DNA of 64,000 bases from Dryocola sp036489025 (GCA_036489025.1 DASXGN010000022.1:62001-126000); one strand, 5' to 3'; shown: positions 34,585-43,690, counted from the stretch's first letter. A program made the numbers and translations. Notes: generated by a model from the sequence alone, not told the origin.

Positions 34585-35343
34585 TTAATTGCTGAGGACG
34601 GAAGAAACGAGCAGCTGGGTGTAAGGATGATGCGGATCGTCAAGCACGCGATCCGTCAGCCCGCTTTCCACCACCCGACCCTGTTTCATCACCAGCAGGC
34701 GATCCGCCAGCAGACGCGCCACGCCCAAATCGTGGGTGACAATCACCACGGCGAGGTTCAGCTCCCGTACCAGGCCGCGAAGCAGATCCAGCAGGCGAGC
34801 CTGGACGGAGACGTCTAAGCCTCCGGTCGGCTCGTCCATAAACACCAGCTTTGGGTGGGTGACCAGGTTGCGGGCGATTTGCAGGCGCTGCTGCATGCCG
34901 CCGGAGAAAGTGGTTGGCAGATCGTCAATGCGCGAGGCGGGGATTTCCACTTCTTCCAGCCAGCGCTGGGCCGTGGCGCGAATGTCGCCGTAGTGACGCG
35001 CTCCGGTGGCCATCAGGCGCTCGCCGATATTGCCTCCGGCGGAAACGTGGCGGCGCAGGCCGTCCATCGCGTGCTGGTGCACCACGCCCCATTCGGTGCG
35101 CAGCAGGCGGCGGCGCTCGCCTTCGCTCATGGCGTAAAGCGACGAGTCGAGATAGACCACTTCGCCGTTTTGCGGCGCGAGGCGGGCGGAAATAGATTTC
35201 AGCAGGGTGGTTTTGCCGGAGCCGGATTCGCCCACGATGCCCAGCACTTCGCCGGGATACAGCTCAAAGGAAACGTCGCTGAAGCCTTTGCCGGGCGCAT
35301 AAAGGTGCGTCAGATTGTGGACCGAAAGGAGTGGCTGAGTCAT
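34585..35343 (-). CDS. phnK: C-P lyase system ABC-type protein PhnK
   Basis: This 252-residue ATP-binding cassette protein has Walker A GESGSGKTTLLK, signature FSGGMQQRLQIARNL and Walker B LVFMDEPTGGLDV. PhnK docks on PhnJ in the C-P lyase core complex. It overlaps the phnJ end by 4 bp. Confidence 0.95.
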   Translation of the reverse strand: MTQPLLSVHNLTHLYAPGKGFSDVSFELYPGEVLGIVGESGSGKTTLLKSISARLAPQNGEVVYLDSSLYAMSEGERRRLLRTEWGVVHQHAMDGLRRHVSAGGNIGERLMATGARHYGDIRATAQRWLEEVEIPASRIDDLPTTFSGGMQQRLQIARNLVTHPKLVFMDEPTGGLDVSVQARLLDLLRGLVRELNLAVVIVTHDLGVARLLADRLLVMKQGRVVESGLTDRVLDDPHHPYTQLLVSSVLSN

Positions 35344-36185
35344 TGGGAAGCGGCCTCGCTGTTCTGGCGGCAGAAATCGGTATCGGAGCAGACGAACATG
35401 CGGCTGCCCGCGTCGTCTAACACCACTTCATCAAGATAGCTGTGGCGCGAGCCGCAGATCGCGCAGGGTTCGTCCCACTCCTGGACGGTGAACGGATGGT
35501 CGTCAAAATCCAGGCTTTCCACGCGGGTAAACGGCGGCACCGCGTAAATGCGTTTTTCACGCCCGGCGCCAAAAAGTTGCAGCGCGGGCATCATGTCCAT
35601 TTTCGGATTGTCGAATTTTGGAATCGGCGACGGGTCCATAACGTAGCGCTCGTTCACCTTCACCGGATAGGCGTAAGTGGTGGCGATATGCCCGAAGCGG
35701 GCAATGTCTTCGTAGAGCTTTACCTGCATCACGCCGTATTCTTCGAGCGCGTGCATGGTGCGGGTTTCCGTTTCTCGCGGTTCGATAAAGCGCAGCGGCT
35801 CCGGGATCGGCACCTGGTAAATCAGGATTTGGTCTTCAACCAGCGGCGTTTCCGGGATGCGGTGGCGGGTCTGAATCAGCGTGGCATCTTCCGTGCGCTC
35901 GGTGGTGTTCACTCCCGTCACGCGCTTAAAGAAGTTGCGGATCGAGACGGCGTTGGTGGTGTCGTCCGCGCCCTGATCGATAACTTTCAGCACGTCGGCC
36001 TCGCCAATCACGCTGGCGGTCAGCTGAATGCCGCCCGTTCCCCAGCCGTAGGGCATCGGCATTTCTCGTCCGCCAAACGGGACCTGATAGCCTGGAATGG
36101 CGACGGCTTTCAGTATTGCCCGGCGAAGAGTGCGTTTGGTTTGTTCATCCAGATAGGCGAAGTTAAAACCGCTCAGGTTAGCCAT
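35340..36185 (-). CDS. phnJ: C-P lyase catalytic radical SAM protein PhnJ
   Basis: This 281-residue enzyme cuts the carbon-phosphorus bond of ribose 1-phosphonate 5-phosphate with a radical SAM mechanism, releasing the alkane. The unusual cluster cysteines Cys241, Cys244, Cys266 and Cys272 (CAIC, then FVCSDTDFC) are all present, at the same positions as in E. coli. The start overlaps phnI by 8 bp. All partners of the PhnGHIJK core are encoded in order, so the pathway should be functional. Confidence 0.96.
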   Translation of the reverse strand: MANLSGFNFAYLDEQTKRTLRRAILKAVAIPGYQVPFGGREMPMPYGWGTGGIQLTASVIGEADVLKVIDQGADDTTNAVSIRNFFKRVTGVNTTERTEDATLIQTRHRIPETPLVEDQILIYQVPIPEPLRFIEPRETETRTMHALEEYGVMQVKLYEDIARFGHIATTYAYPVKVNERYVMDPSPIPKFDNPKMDMMPALQLFGAGREKRIYAVPPFTRVESLDFDDHPFTVQEWDEPCAICGSRHSYLDEVVLDDAGSRMFVCSDTDFCRQNSEAASQ

Positions 36186-37242
36186 TTTCGCGCTCCTTTA
36201 TCAGACGTTTAAGCAGCTCCAGCTCGGCCTGGAAGTCCACGTAGTGCGGCAGTTTAAGGTGCGAGACGAAGCCTGCGGCCTCGACGTTATCGGCATGCGA
36301 CAGCACGAACTCTTCATCCTGTGCGGGCCCGGCCACCGTTTCGTCGTAGTCAGGGGCCTGCAAAGCGCGGTCGACCAGCGCCATCGCCATCGCCTTGCGT
36401 TCGCTCATGCCGAACGCCAGGCCGTAGCCGCGGGTGAAGTGCGGGGGCTGTTCCTCCGGGGCCACAAAGCCGTTGACCATTTCGCATTCGGTCAGCAACA
36501 GTTCGCCGACGTTCACCGCAAAACCCAGCTCTTCAGGAACAATTTCGATATCCACGTAGCCGCTGCGGATTTCCCCGGCGAACGGGTGGTTGCGGCCATA
36601 GCCGCGCTGGGTGGAGTAGGCGAGGGCCAGCAGATAACCTTCGTCACCGCGCACCAGCTGTTGCAGGCGCGAGGAGCGCGAACACGGATAAACCGGCGGA
36701 TGGCGGGTGATATCGTCCGGCTGCGCACCGCTATCTTCTTCTGCCTTCGCGAGGCCCTGTTTTGCCAGCAGGCTGAAGACGTGCGGCGCGGGCTCGGCGG
36801 TTTGATCGCCGGTTTTCAGGACCGGCATCTCACCGTTTGCCAGCAGAGTGAAGTCCAGCAGGCGGTGGGTGTAATCGTAGGTTGGGCCGAGCAGCTGTCC
36901 GCCCGGCACATCCTTATAAACTGCCGATACGCGCCTTTCGAGACGCATGCTGGCGGTGTCCAGCGGCTCGCTAACCGCCAGGCGAGGCAGGGTGGTGCGG
37001 TAGGCGCGCAGCAGAAAAATGGCTTCGACGATATCGCCGCTGGCCTGTTTGACGGCGAGCGCGGCCAGCTCCCGGTCGGCAATGCCCCCTTCGGTCATCA
37101 CGCGATCCACCGCCAGGCCGAGCTGCTGCTCAATTTGAGCGACGCTAAGCTCGGCGTGACTCTGGCTGCCGCGGCGGCTGTGCTCCTGCAAAACTTGGGC
37201 GGCGGCAATCGCCTTCTCGCCCCCTTTCACGGCGACGTACAT
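36178..37242 (-). CDS. phnI: C-P lyase core subunit PhnI
   Basis: This 354-residue protein matches E. coli PhnI in length. It is the nucleosidase-like subunit that, with PhnG, PhnH and PhnL, joins the phosphonate to the ribose of ATP. The start is set at ATG 37242 (MYVAVKGGEK), which shares ATGA with the phnH stop; the ORF can be read two codons longer. Conserved stretches are VMTEGGIADRELAALAVKQASGD and YPCSRSSRLQQLVRGDEGY. Confidence 0.95.
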   Translation of the reverse strand: MYVAVKGGEKAIAAAQVLQEHSRRGSQSHAELSVAQIEQQLGLAVDRVMTEGGIADRELAALAVKQASGDIVEAIFLLRAYRTTLPRLAVSEPLDTASMRLERRVSAVYKDVPGGQLLGPTYDYTHRLLDFTLLANGEMPVLKTGDQTAEPAPHVFSLLAKQGLAKAEEDSGAQPDDITRHPPVYPCSRSSRLQQLVRGDEGYLLALAYSTQRGYGRNHPFAGEIRSGYVDIEIVPEELGFAVNVGELLLTECEMVNGFVAPEEQPPHFTRGYGLAFGMSERKAMAMALVDRALQAPDYDETVAGPAQDEEFVLSHADNVEAAGFVSHLKLPHYVDFQAELELLKRLIKERENG

Positions 37243-37826
37243 CAGCACACCTCCACATGAGTGGTGCGGGGAATGGCCAGCAGACGCTCGCCGCAGGTGA
37301 GAATTAAGTCAATGCCCAGCGGAAACGGGTGAGGACGCTCGGTTAACTCGTGCATCACGCAGTCCGGCAGCTGTGGGGCAATCATGCGTTCTTCCTGGAT
37401 GCCCGCGCCGGTCAGACGCAGCATGCGGCCGCCGCTGAGGCTGCTGACCTGCAAAATCAGCGTCGCGCTGGCGTCCGGGGCGACGTCGGTGCCCTGCGCC
37501 AGCGCGTTAAGCTGCACGGAGGAAATGCTGTCGTTGGCTACGGCAAACTGCGCCAGCTCGGGAGCCGGGGCCAGCGGGGAGTTAGTGTGAAAGCGCACGT
37601 TCTGCGCGGTTGCTTCGCTCGTCAGCGCTTCGCTTACCCATACCGGCGTGTCGTTATCGGCAAGGGTTAGCAGCACGCTGGTGGTGGCGATGTTCAGCGG
37701 CGCCCAGCCCTGCTGGAGCGAATGCAGGGCAACGATCGCGCCCGGCTCGCTCATCGCCTTCAGCAGGCGGCGAAAGCTTTGTTGGGCGTCCTGCACGGGC
37801 AGGGAAAAGGCGGTCATCAGGGTCAT
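37242..37826 (-). CDS. phnH: C-P lyase core subunit PhnH
   Basis: This 194-residue subunit of the PhnGHIJ core folds like a PLP-transferase without the cofactor site and stabilises the complex. Conserved features are the N-terminal AFSLPVQDAQQSFRRLLKAMSEPG and the C-terminal PFPLGIDLILTCGERLLAIPRTT. It overlaps phnG by 4 bp and phnI by 1 bp. Confidence 0.94.
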   Translation of the reverse strand: MTLMTAFSLPVQDAQQSFRRLLKAMSEPGAIVALHSLQQGWAPLNIATTSVLLTLADNDTPVWVSEALTSEATAQNVRFHTNSPLAPAPELAQFAVANDSISSVQLNALAQGTDVAPDASATLILQVSSLSGGRMLRLTGAGIQEERMIAPQLPDCVMHELTERPHPFPLGIDLILTCGERLLAIPRTTHVEVC

Positions 37827-38284
37827 GCGTTATCTCCGCGAACCAGAGTAAAGAAGTCCACGCGGCTGCCGTTCACTTCGGCGCGTCTTTTGGCCAGACG
37901 CTGCTCCCGGTTGGCTGCCAGCGGGGCAATTAAGGTTTCTTGTAGGGTCTGAAAATACGTTTTGTCCTGCATTAGCGCGTCGATGATGGCGCAGCGCTCG
38001 GCGTGGGCTTTGTTGCGCCCGAGCAGGAAGCTGTAGCCGTAAAGACCGCAGCTAAGCTGGACGACGGCGCGGGTGAGCGTGGCGTCACCGGCAAAAAAGC
38101 GCTGTCCGGTTGCGCCCATGCGCGCCTGAATCTGCACCAGCCCCGTTTCCGGCTGGCGAATAACCTGATAAACCGGTGCTAATTCCAGCTCCGCCCAGCG
38201 GCTTTCCAGCTCCTGCGGCAGGCTATGGGCGAGCACGGCCATCCACTGGCGGCGCTGAGTTTCGTCAAAATGCTGGGCGTCCAT
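37823..38284 (-). CDS. phnG: C-P lyase core subunit PhnG
   Basis: This 153-residue small subunit of the C-P lyase core has the recognisable stretch ETGLVQIQARMGATGQRFFAGDATLTRAVVQL. Together with PhnI it catalyses phosphonate transfer to ATP. It starts directly after the phnF stop and overlaps phnH by 4 bp. Confidence 0.94.
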   Translation of the reverse strand: MDAQHFDETQRRQWMAVLAHSLPQELESRWAELELAPVYQVIRQPETGLVQIQARMGATGQRFFAGDATLTRAVVQLSCGLYGYSFLLGRNKAHAERCAIIDALMQDKTYFQTLQETLIAPLAANREQRLAKRRAEVNGSRVDFFTLVRGDNA

Positions 38285-39010
38285 TTAGTGCTCCATGGTG
38301 AATTCGATCATGTCGGCGCGGGTCAGGCTGACGGAGTACTCCGCCGGATTCGCCTCGCCTTCACGATGGTTTAGGGTGCGCACGCACAGCAGCGGCGCCA
38401 TGTTCGGGATTTCCAGCAGGCGGCTTTCTTTGGCCTGCGCGCGGCGGGCGCTGATTCGCGTTTGGGTACGCTTGAGGCTGACGCCGAGCTGCGCCTGAAT
38501 CACGTCGTGCAGCGAGCCGCTGTGGAACTGTTGCAGCGCGGGCCACCAGCTGAGATCGGCAAAATAGTGGTCAATCAGGCAAACCGCGATGCCGTTGACG
38601 CGGCGCAGCGTGCGCAGATGAATGATGTTCTCGCCTTCGGTGATGCCGAGCGCGTCGGCAACGTGGCCTGAGGCCGGACGAACCACCGCCAGCAGGCGCT
38701 CGCTGGTCGGGTGGCTGCCCTGGTCGAGCAGATTCTGGCTGAAGCGGGCCTGGGCGTTAAGCGGGTAGTCGAACGGGCGCATCAGCACCAGCACGCCGAC
38801 GCCCTGGCGGCGCTGAACCCAGCCTTTTTCCACCAGCTGGTCAATGGCGCGGCGCAGGGTGTGGCGGTTAACCTCGTAGCGTGCGGCGAGCTGGCTTTCT
38901 GCCGGTAGATAATCACCGCGGCGGTAGTTTTTACGCAGCTCCTGCTCGAGCAGGGCGGCAATTTCCTGATAGCGGGTGGGGTAACTGGTCGGATGTCTGG
39001 ATAAGTGCAT
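38285..39010 (-). CDS. phnF: GntR/HutC-family regulator PhnF
   Basis: This 241-residue regulator has a GntR winged helix (LPAESQLAARYEVNRHTLRRAIDQLVEKGWVQ) and a UTRA ligand domain ending LTRADMIEFTMEH. In E. coli it is encoded inside the phn operon and presumably modulates it; in mycobacteria a relative represses phosphate or phosphonate transport. The start is put at ATG 39010 (MHLSRHPTSYP), the E. coli start. It lies 16 bp after phnE. Confidence 0.94.
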   Translation of the reverse strand: MHLSRHPTSYPTRYQEIAALLEQELRKNYRRGDYLPAESQLAARYEVNRHTLRRAIDQLVEKGWVQRRQGVGVLVLMRPFDYPLNAQARFSQNLLDQGSHPTSERLLAVVRPASGHVADALGITEGENIIHLRTLRRVNGIAVCLIDHYFADLSWWPALQQFHSGSLHDVIQAQLGVSLKRTQTRISARRAQAKESRLLEIPNMAPLLCVRTLNHREGEANPAEYSVSLTRADMIEFTMEH

Positions 39011-39026
39011 CGTCAACAAAGCCTCG

Positions 39027-39809
39027 TTAGATAAAGTGTTTGCGCAGACGCTGCGACAGGAAATCCAGCAGGCTGACGGTGATGATGATGATGACCATCA
39101 GCGCGCAGGTTTGCTGGAACTGGAATCCACGAATGGCTTCCCAGAGCGTGACGCCGATACCGCCTGCGCCCACCATGCCCACCACCGTCGCCGAACGGAC
39201 GTTAGATTCGAAGCGGTAGAGCGAGTAGGAGATCAGCAGCGGCATGACCTGGGGGAGTACGCCGTAGATAATTTCTTCGAGCTTGTTGGCTCCGGTGGCG
39301 CGAATGCCTTCAACCGGGCCGGGTTCAATGGCTTCTACCGCCTCGGACAGCAGTTTGGAGAGCACGCCGGTGGTGTGAATGAACAGCGCGAGCACGCCGG
39401 CAAACGGCCCAAGCCCGACGGCCACCACGAACAGCATCGCAAAGACCATTTCGTTGATGGCGCGGCAGGCGTCCATCAGGCGACGCATCGGCTGATAAAT
39501 CCACCACGGGACGAGGTTGTCGGCACACATCAGGCCGCAGGGGATGGAAAGAATGATAGAAAGCGCGGTGCCCCAGACGGCGATTTGCAGCGTGACGCCC
39601 ATTTCGCTGAGATAGAGCTGCCACTGGCTGAAGTCAGGCGGAAAGAAGTCAGCGGCGAAGGTCGCCATGTTGCCCGCGTCTTTGAACAGCGTCAGCGGCG
39701 CCATTTCCGCGCCCTGCCAGGAGGCGACGAGGACGGCCAGTAAAATCGCCCAGCTGACCAGCGAGAACCAGCTCCGCTTCGGGGCGGCGACCTGGATGGT
39801 TTGTTGCAT
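39027..39809 (-). CDS. phnE: Phosphonate ABC transporter permease PhnE (intact)
   Basis: This 260-residue inner-membrane permease is a single uninterrupted frame, unlike the cryptic phnE of E. coli K-12 that carries an 8-bp duplication. About six spans are visible, with the ABC permease loop EAIEPGPVEGIRATGANKLEEIIYGVLPQ. I start it at ATG 39809 (MQQTIQV), because the longer in-frame reading to 39881 translates a dispersed repeat. It works with PhnC and PhnD to import phosphonates. Confidence 0.95.
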   Translation of the reverse strand: MQQTIQVAAPKRSWFSLVSWAILLAVLVASWQGAEMAPLTLFKDAGNMATFAADFFPPDFSQWQLYLSEMGVTLQIAVWGTALSIILSIPCGLMCADNLVPWWIYQPMRRLMDACRAINEMVFAMLFVVAVGLGPFAGVLALFIHTTGVLSKLLSEAVEAIEPGPVEGIRATGANKLEEIIYGVLPQVMPLLISYSLYRFESNVRSATVVGMVGAGGIGVTLWEAIRGFQFQQTCALMVIIIITVSLLDFLSQRLRKHFI

Positions 39810-39836
39810 TGGGTGCTCCGTTTGCGCGGTGAGTTT

Positions 39837-39870
39837 TAACCCTCTCCCTGGAAGGGAGAGGGGTGAGGGG
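39837..39870. repeat. CCCTCTCCC-type dispersed repeat between phnD and phnE
   Basis: TAACCCTCTCCCTGGAAGGG is followed by AGAGGGGTGAGGGG, a hairpin with arms CCTCTCCCT and AGGGAGAGG. It sits in the 68-bp gap between phnD and phnE. It may trim the transcript so that the binding protein PhnD is made in excess. Confidence 0.75.
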
Positions 39871-39877
39871 CGATCAA

Positions 39878-40894
39878 TCACTGCACCGCTTTATTCACGC
39901 TGCTCATCGCGGTTAACGCGGCGGTCAGGCGGTCAAGATCGCTGAGCTGGTTTTGCAGCGCCGTAACCCTGCTGGTTTTATCTTTTTCATCCAGACCTTT
40001 GTTGTCCTTGACGCCCTGCATTTGCTTAAACAGCGCCAGCTGGCGAATCGGCACCAGCTGTAGATCGCTGGACGGGCGGAACGGTGCCCACGTCAGACCT
40101 TTGAGCACCTGAGCTTCTTCCGGCGTTTTGCCGTAGCTCATAAAGAAGTCGTAAATTTTGTCTTTGGTGGCTTCGGAGAGATTTTTACGCCAGACGATCG
40201 GATCGCCAGGGATCAGCGGTGATTTCCAGATAACCTTCAGATCCTTGTATTTCTCCGGCGCGGTCAGCTTCAGGCGATCCATGTTTTCGGTATTGTTGGT
40301 GGCCACATCTACCTGCCTGTTGGCGACGGCCAGGGCGTTGGTTTCGTGGTTGGCGTTCACCGAACGCTTAAAGTCGCTGACCGCCACGTTGTTCTTCGCA
40401 AACACGTAGTAGCCCGGGACGAGATAGCCGGAGGTGGAATTTGGGTCGCCGTTGCCGAAGGTCAGGTCTTTACGCTTCGCCAGCATGTCGCTCAGGTTAT
40501 TGATCGGGCTGTCTTTGTTAACAATCAGCACGCTCCAGTAGCCCGGAGATCCGTCTGCCGCCACGGTTTGGGCAAAGACCTGGCCGTTGGCGCGGTCGAC
40601 CGCTTCCATCGCGGAAAGGTTGCCGTACCAGGCGATATCGACCTTATTAAAACGCATGCCCTGGATAATCCCGGCGTAGTCCGGCGCGAAGAAAGCGTTC
40701 ACCTTCATGCCCAGCTTCTTCTCCATGTCTTTTAAGAACGGGTCCCACTGGGGCTTGAGGTTTTGCTGCGATTCGGTGGAGATAATGCCGAAATTGAGGG
40801 ATTTCTCCTGCTCATCCGCATGGGCGGCGTTGAACAGGGCACTGACGCTTAACAGGCTGGTAAAGGCGAGGGCTTTAACGGCTTTGTAGCTCAT
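39878..40894 (-). CDS. phnD: Phosphonate-binding periplasmic protein PhnD
   Basis: This 338-residue binding protein, including a signal peptide (cut near NAAHADE, residue 26), closely matches E. coli PhnD. The region NFGIISTESQQNLKPQWDPFL leads, followed by the phosphonate-site stretches AWYGNLSAMEA and GNGDPNSTSGYLVPGYYVF. The second ATG (40894) is chosen because the Shine-Dalgarno AAGGA abuts the first ATG and gives correct spacing only for the second. Confidence 0.95.
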   Translation of the reverse strand: MSYKAVKALAFTSLLSVSALFNAAHADEQEKSLNFGIISTESQQNLKPQWDPFLKDMEKKLGMKVNAFFAPDYAGIIQGMRFNKVDIAWYGNLSAMEAVDRANGQVFAQTVAADGSPGYWSVLIVNKDSPINNLSDMLAKRKDLTFGNGDPNSTSGYLVPGYYVFAKNNVAVSDFKRSVNANHETNALAVANRQVDVATNNTENMDRLKLTAPEKYKDLKVIWKSPLIPGDPIVWRKNLSEATKDKIYDFFMSYGKTPEEAQVLKGLTWAPFRPSSDLQLVPIRQLALFKQMQGVKDNKGLDEKDKTSRVTALQNQLSDLDRLTAALTAMSSVNKAVQ

Positions 40895-40922
40895 GACCAT
40901 TCCTTAAGGTAGATAGCAAGTG

Positions 40923-41705
40923 TTAGGCAGCCACCGCGTCAACGCGGGCGATGCTGCGATAAAGATTGCCCAGCCGTTCGCTGTCGAAGGCCGAGCTGTT
41001 TCCGTCGTAAAACACGTGCCCCTGACGCAGCGCGACGATGCGTTCGCAGTAGCGCAGGGCGTAGTCCACCTGATGCAGCGTCACCACCACGGTGATGCCG
41101 TCCAGGCGGTTAATGTCGTGCAGGGTTTCCATGACGATGCGGGCGGATTCCGGGTCAAGCGAGGCAATGGGTTCGTCCGCCAGGATCACTTTCGCCTGCT
41201 GCATCAGCGCGCGGGCAATCGCCACGCGCTGCTGCTGCCCACCGGACAGGGTGGAAACGCGCTGGTAGGCCATTTGCGCCATGCCGACGCGGGTCAGCGC
41301 CTGGAGCGCACGCTGCTTTTGTTCGCGGGTAAACCAGTTCAGGCAGGTGCGCCAGAACGGCGTTGAGCCCAGCGCGCCGATCAGCACGTTCTCGAGCACC
41401 GTCAGGCGGTTAACCAGGTTGAACTGCTGGAAGATGCAGCCGGTGTGGGCGCGGCTTTTGCGGATGTCGCTCGCCAGACGGCCTGCTTTCTGGACCGTGC
41501 GGCCCAGCAGTTCGACGTGGCTTTCGGCGTTTTTGTCCGAGGTTATCAGGCCGCTCAGGTGGCGTAAGAGGGTGGATTTGCCCGAGCCGGACGGTCCCAG
41601 CAGAGCGACCATCTCACCTTCGTTCACTTCGAGATCCACCGCGCTAAGCGCCCGGTGAGCGTTGAACGTTTTGCTCAGTTTGCTGACGCGAATCATCGTT
41701 TGCAT
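40923..41705 (-). CDS. phnC: Phosphonate ABC transporter ATPase PhnC
   Basis: This 260-residue ATPase has Walker A GPSGSGKSTLLRHLSG, Q-loop FQQFNLVNRL, signature LSGGQQQRVAIARALM and Walker B VILADEPIASLDPES. It energises phosphonate import with PhnD and PhnE. It is the first gene of the 14-gene operon; the promoter lies in the 199 bp shared with the divergent DUF2235 gene. Confidence 0.96.
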   Translation of the reverse strand: MQTMIRVSKLSKTFNAHRALSAVDLEVNEGEMVALLGPSGSGKSTLLRHLSGLITSDKNAESHVELLGRTVQKAGRLASDIRKSRAHTGCIFQQFNLVNRLTVLENVLIGALGSTPFWRTCLNWFTREQKQRALQALTRVGMAQMAYQRVSTLSGGQQQRVAIARALMQQAKVILADEPIASLDPESARIVMETLHDINRLDGITVVVTLHQVDYALRYCERIVALRQGHVFYDGNSSAFDSERLGNLYRSIARVDAVAA

Positions 41706-41748
41706 CGCCTGGACTCCTTAAAAAGTTGCCTCATGGTGCCGACGAAAC

Positions 41749-41766
41749 GTGACATTTTTGTTAAGT
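41749..41766 (-). promoter_or_regulatory. Possible Pho box before phnC
   Basis: On the minus strand ACTTAACAAAAATGTCAC has a good second half (TGTCAC against the CTGTCAT unit) but a poor first half. E. coli phnC is activated by PhoB, so a Pho box is expected in this region, and this is the best candidate I can see. Confidence 0.3.
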
Positions 41767-41904
41767 CTACGTTTCTAAACGATGAAGAGTGTGCCGTGCG
41801 GCCGGGTATGAGACGACGTCGCCAGGCTAATCAGCTATTTGTCGTATTGTGACGCGCTTCGTTTTTGCCTTTGCTTTAGGGATACCTCTGGGGAGGCAGA
41901 CATA

Positions 41905-43119
41905 ATGAGTAAAAATATTATCTTCTGTGCCGACGGTGACTGGTCGCCGCCGGGTATTGACGAGCCCGCAGAGCTGGCGACGGTTGTGAGCAACGTCTAC
42001 CAGCTGTTTGTCGATATGAAAGGGCTGGTGGATAAAGAAAGCCTGCTGCTGGCGAACGAGCAGGAGAAAACCTGGACCGACGGCGGCGGGGAAGTGGCGC
42101 AGGTCGCAAAGTACATTCACGGCGTGGGCGATCCGCATAACGGCTTTGCGAAACTTCTTGGCGGCACCTTTGGCGCAGGCCTCATCACGCCTGTCGTGCG
42201 TGGCTATACCTTTATTAGCCGTCACTGGGAGCCGGGCGATCGTATCTACCTGGTGGGCTTCAGCCACGGGGCCTATACCGCGCGGGCGCTGGCCAGCATG
42301 ATCATTGACCGGGGATTGCTGAACCGGGAGAAGCTGCATCTTGATGAGCGCCATAAAGAAGAGGCCTGGCGGATGGCGGCCTCCGTCTGGGCAATGCATC
42401 GGGCCCATACGCCCGGCATCGACAGTAGCCTGCTCGGCGGGGTGCTGAGGGATTATCCCGCCTTCTTTTGCGACAGCGTCGATCCGCTATGCATGACCTC
42501 CAGCGTGCCCGTCGAAGCCGTCGGCGTCTGGGAAACCGTCGGACATTTGGGTATCCCGAAGTATTTCAGCGACCGGCGGATAGACGTTTTTCGCTTCCGG
42601 GATAATGTGCTGCACTCGCGGGTGAAGTACGGCCTGCAGGCCATCGCCATTGACGAGCAGCGGGTCGATTTGGCGCCGGTGATTTGGGACAACCGGGACC
42701 GCATCGTGCAGGTTCTTTTCCCGGGCATCCATCACGACGTGGGCGGCGGCTACAACTGCTGCGAAGACGCGTGCGGGCTATCGAACGGGGCCTATCTGTG
42801 GATGCACGACGCCCTCGATGATTTGGGGATGAACCTGCTGCGCAGCGAAGTAGTCGCCGACGCCTGCGGGCAGCTGCACTGTGAATGGTACCCGCCGACC
42901 ACCTGGCAGCGCATCACGCCTCGCCGTCTGCCCGCGCCGCTCAGTTCATCCATGATGATTCATCGTTCGGCGATAGAACGGCTCGCGGCCGGTGCGCGGC
43001 TGCCGTACCAGTCAGCGCAAAACGGTGATTGGCTGACGGGCGGCTACGCGCCTCAGGCGCTGCACGGCTTTTTCCGTACGCCCTGGGAAGTGCCGAGAGA
43101 GTGGGCCATATCGCGTTAA
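41905..43119 (+). CDS. DUF2235 alpha/beta hydrolase
   Basis: This 404-residue protein of the DUF2235 family has a Tle1-like lipase/phospholipase fold, shown by the N-terminal KNIIFCADGDW and the nucleophile elbow VGFSHGAYTARALAS (Ser120). A candidate acid/base region follows (FPGIHHDVGGGY). There is no signal peptide. Some family members are type VI secretion phospholipase effectors; here no VgrG, PAAR or immunity gene is next to it, so a housekeeping or phage-defence-like role is equally open. The start is at ATG 41905 with GGGAGG upstream. It is divergent from phnC. Confidence 0.82.
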   Translation: MSKNIIFCADGDWSPPGIDEPAELATVVSNVYQLFVDMKGLVDKESLLLANEQEKTWTDGGGEVAQVAKYIHGVGDPHNGFAKLLGGTFGAGLITPVVRGYTFISRHWEPGDRIYLVGFSHGAYTARALASMIIDRGLLNREKLHLDERHKEEAWRMAASVWAMHRAHTPGIDSSLLGGVLRDYPAFFCDSVDPLCMTSSVPVEAVGVWETVGHLGIPKYFSDRRIDVFRFRDNVLHSRVKYGLQAIAIDEQRVDLAPVIWDNRDRIVQVLFPGIHHDVGGGYNCCEDACGLSNGAYLWMHDALDDLGMNLLRSEVVADACGQLHCEWYPPTTWQRITPRRLPAPLSSSMMIHRSAIERLAAGARLPYQSAQNGDWLTGGYAPQALHGFFRTPWEVPREWAISR

Positions 43120-43690
43120 CGGAGCCGCCGCCGGGCGATAAAAATAATAACGGCCATTTGTAACGCCTATTTTTTATCGGCGGATAGTTGGCTGGTTTTT
43201 ATTCATGGTAGCAATCAAAGTGGCGTTTTTATCAGGAATATCTTTGTGATTAATCTCATTGGGTCGCTTAATTATTCTTCCGCTATCAATAAAGTAATAG
43301 CTTTCATTTGAAATGTTTTAAGGACGATGAATGAAATGAAAAAAATTCGCAGGGAAATAAAAAATAAAATTTGTGCGTAATATATTGTATATCTCAGCGG
43401 CTTCGGTTGGAAAACAGGAGGGGCTTCAGTGAAAAACCTTGATAAATGAGCGGTGATTTATTTGGTTGTTTTTTGAATGAAAGGCATTTGCCGTTAAATA
43501 AAAACAGTGACGCCGATCTAATTTTCATTAAATAAAATAAGGCATAAAAGGTTTTAATCGCCAAAGGCACGGGGTTAATAAGGTTAATTACAAAAGAGAA
43601 TATCATTATATATTGAATTTTAAGGCTATTTTGTTGAAGTCACGCTTAAGGCTCATTGTAGTGAGCCTTAATTGCTGGCGGCTTAAAATC
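43120..43690. other. AT-rich intergenic region, no gene called
   Basis: This 571-bp stretch is far richer in A+T than its flanks. A strong AGGAGG lies near 43420 but is followed by only six codons. A 17-codon frame starts near 43327. I found no longer frame with coding character. The end near 43647-43670 holds a TAAGGCTCA/TGAGCCTTA hairpin just beyond yjdN. It could be a remnant of a lost gene or a horizontally acquired scar. Confidence 0.4.

Noticed and set aside
36244..37260. 338-codon plus-strand frame opposite phnI
   Set aside because: It is the antisense shadow of a conserved C-P lyase gene.
39810..39881. Longer N-terminus for PhnE
   Set aside because: The extra residues are a translation of the dispersed repeat and are absent from the family; the start at 39809 fits E. 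coli PhnE.
43394..43606. 70-codon minus-strand frame in the AT-rich gap
   Set aside because: Composition follows the AT-rich background (many F, L, K, N) and there is no ribosome site or recognisable domain.
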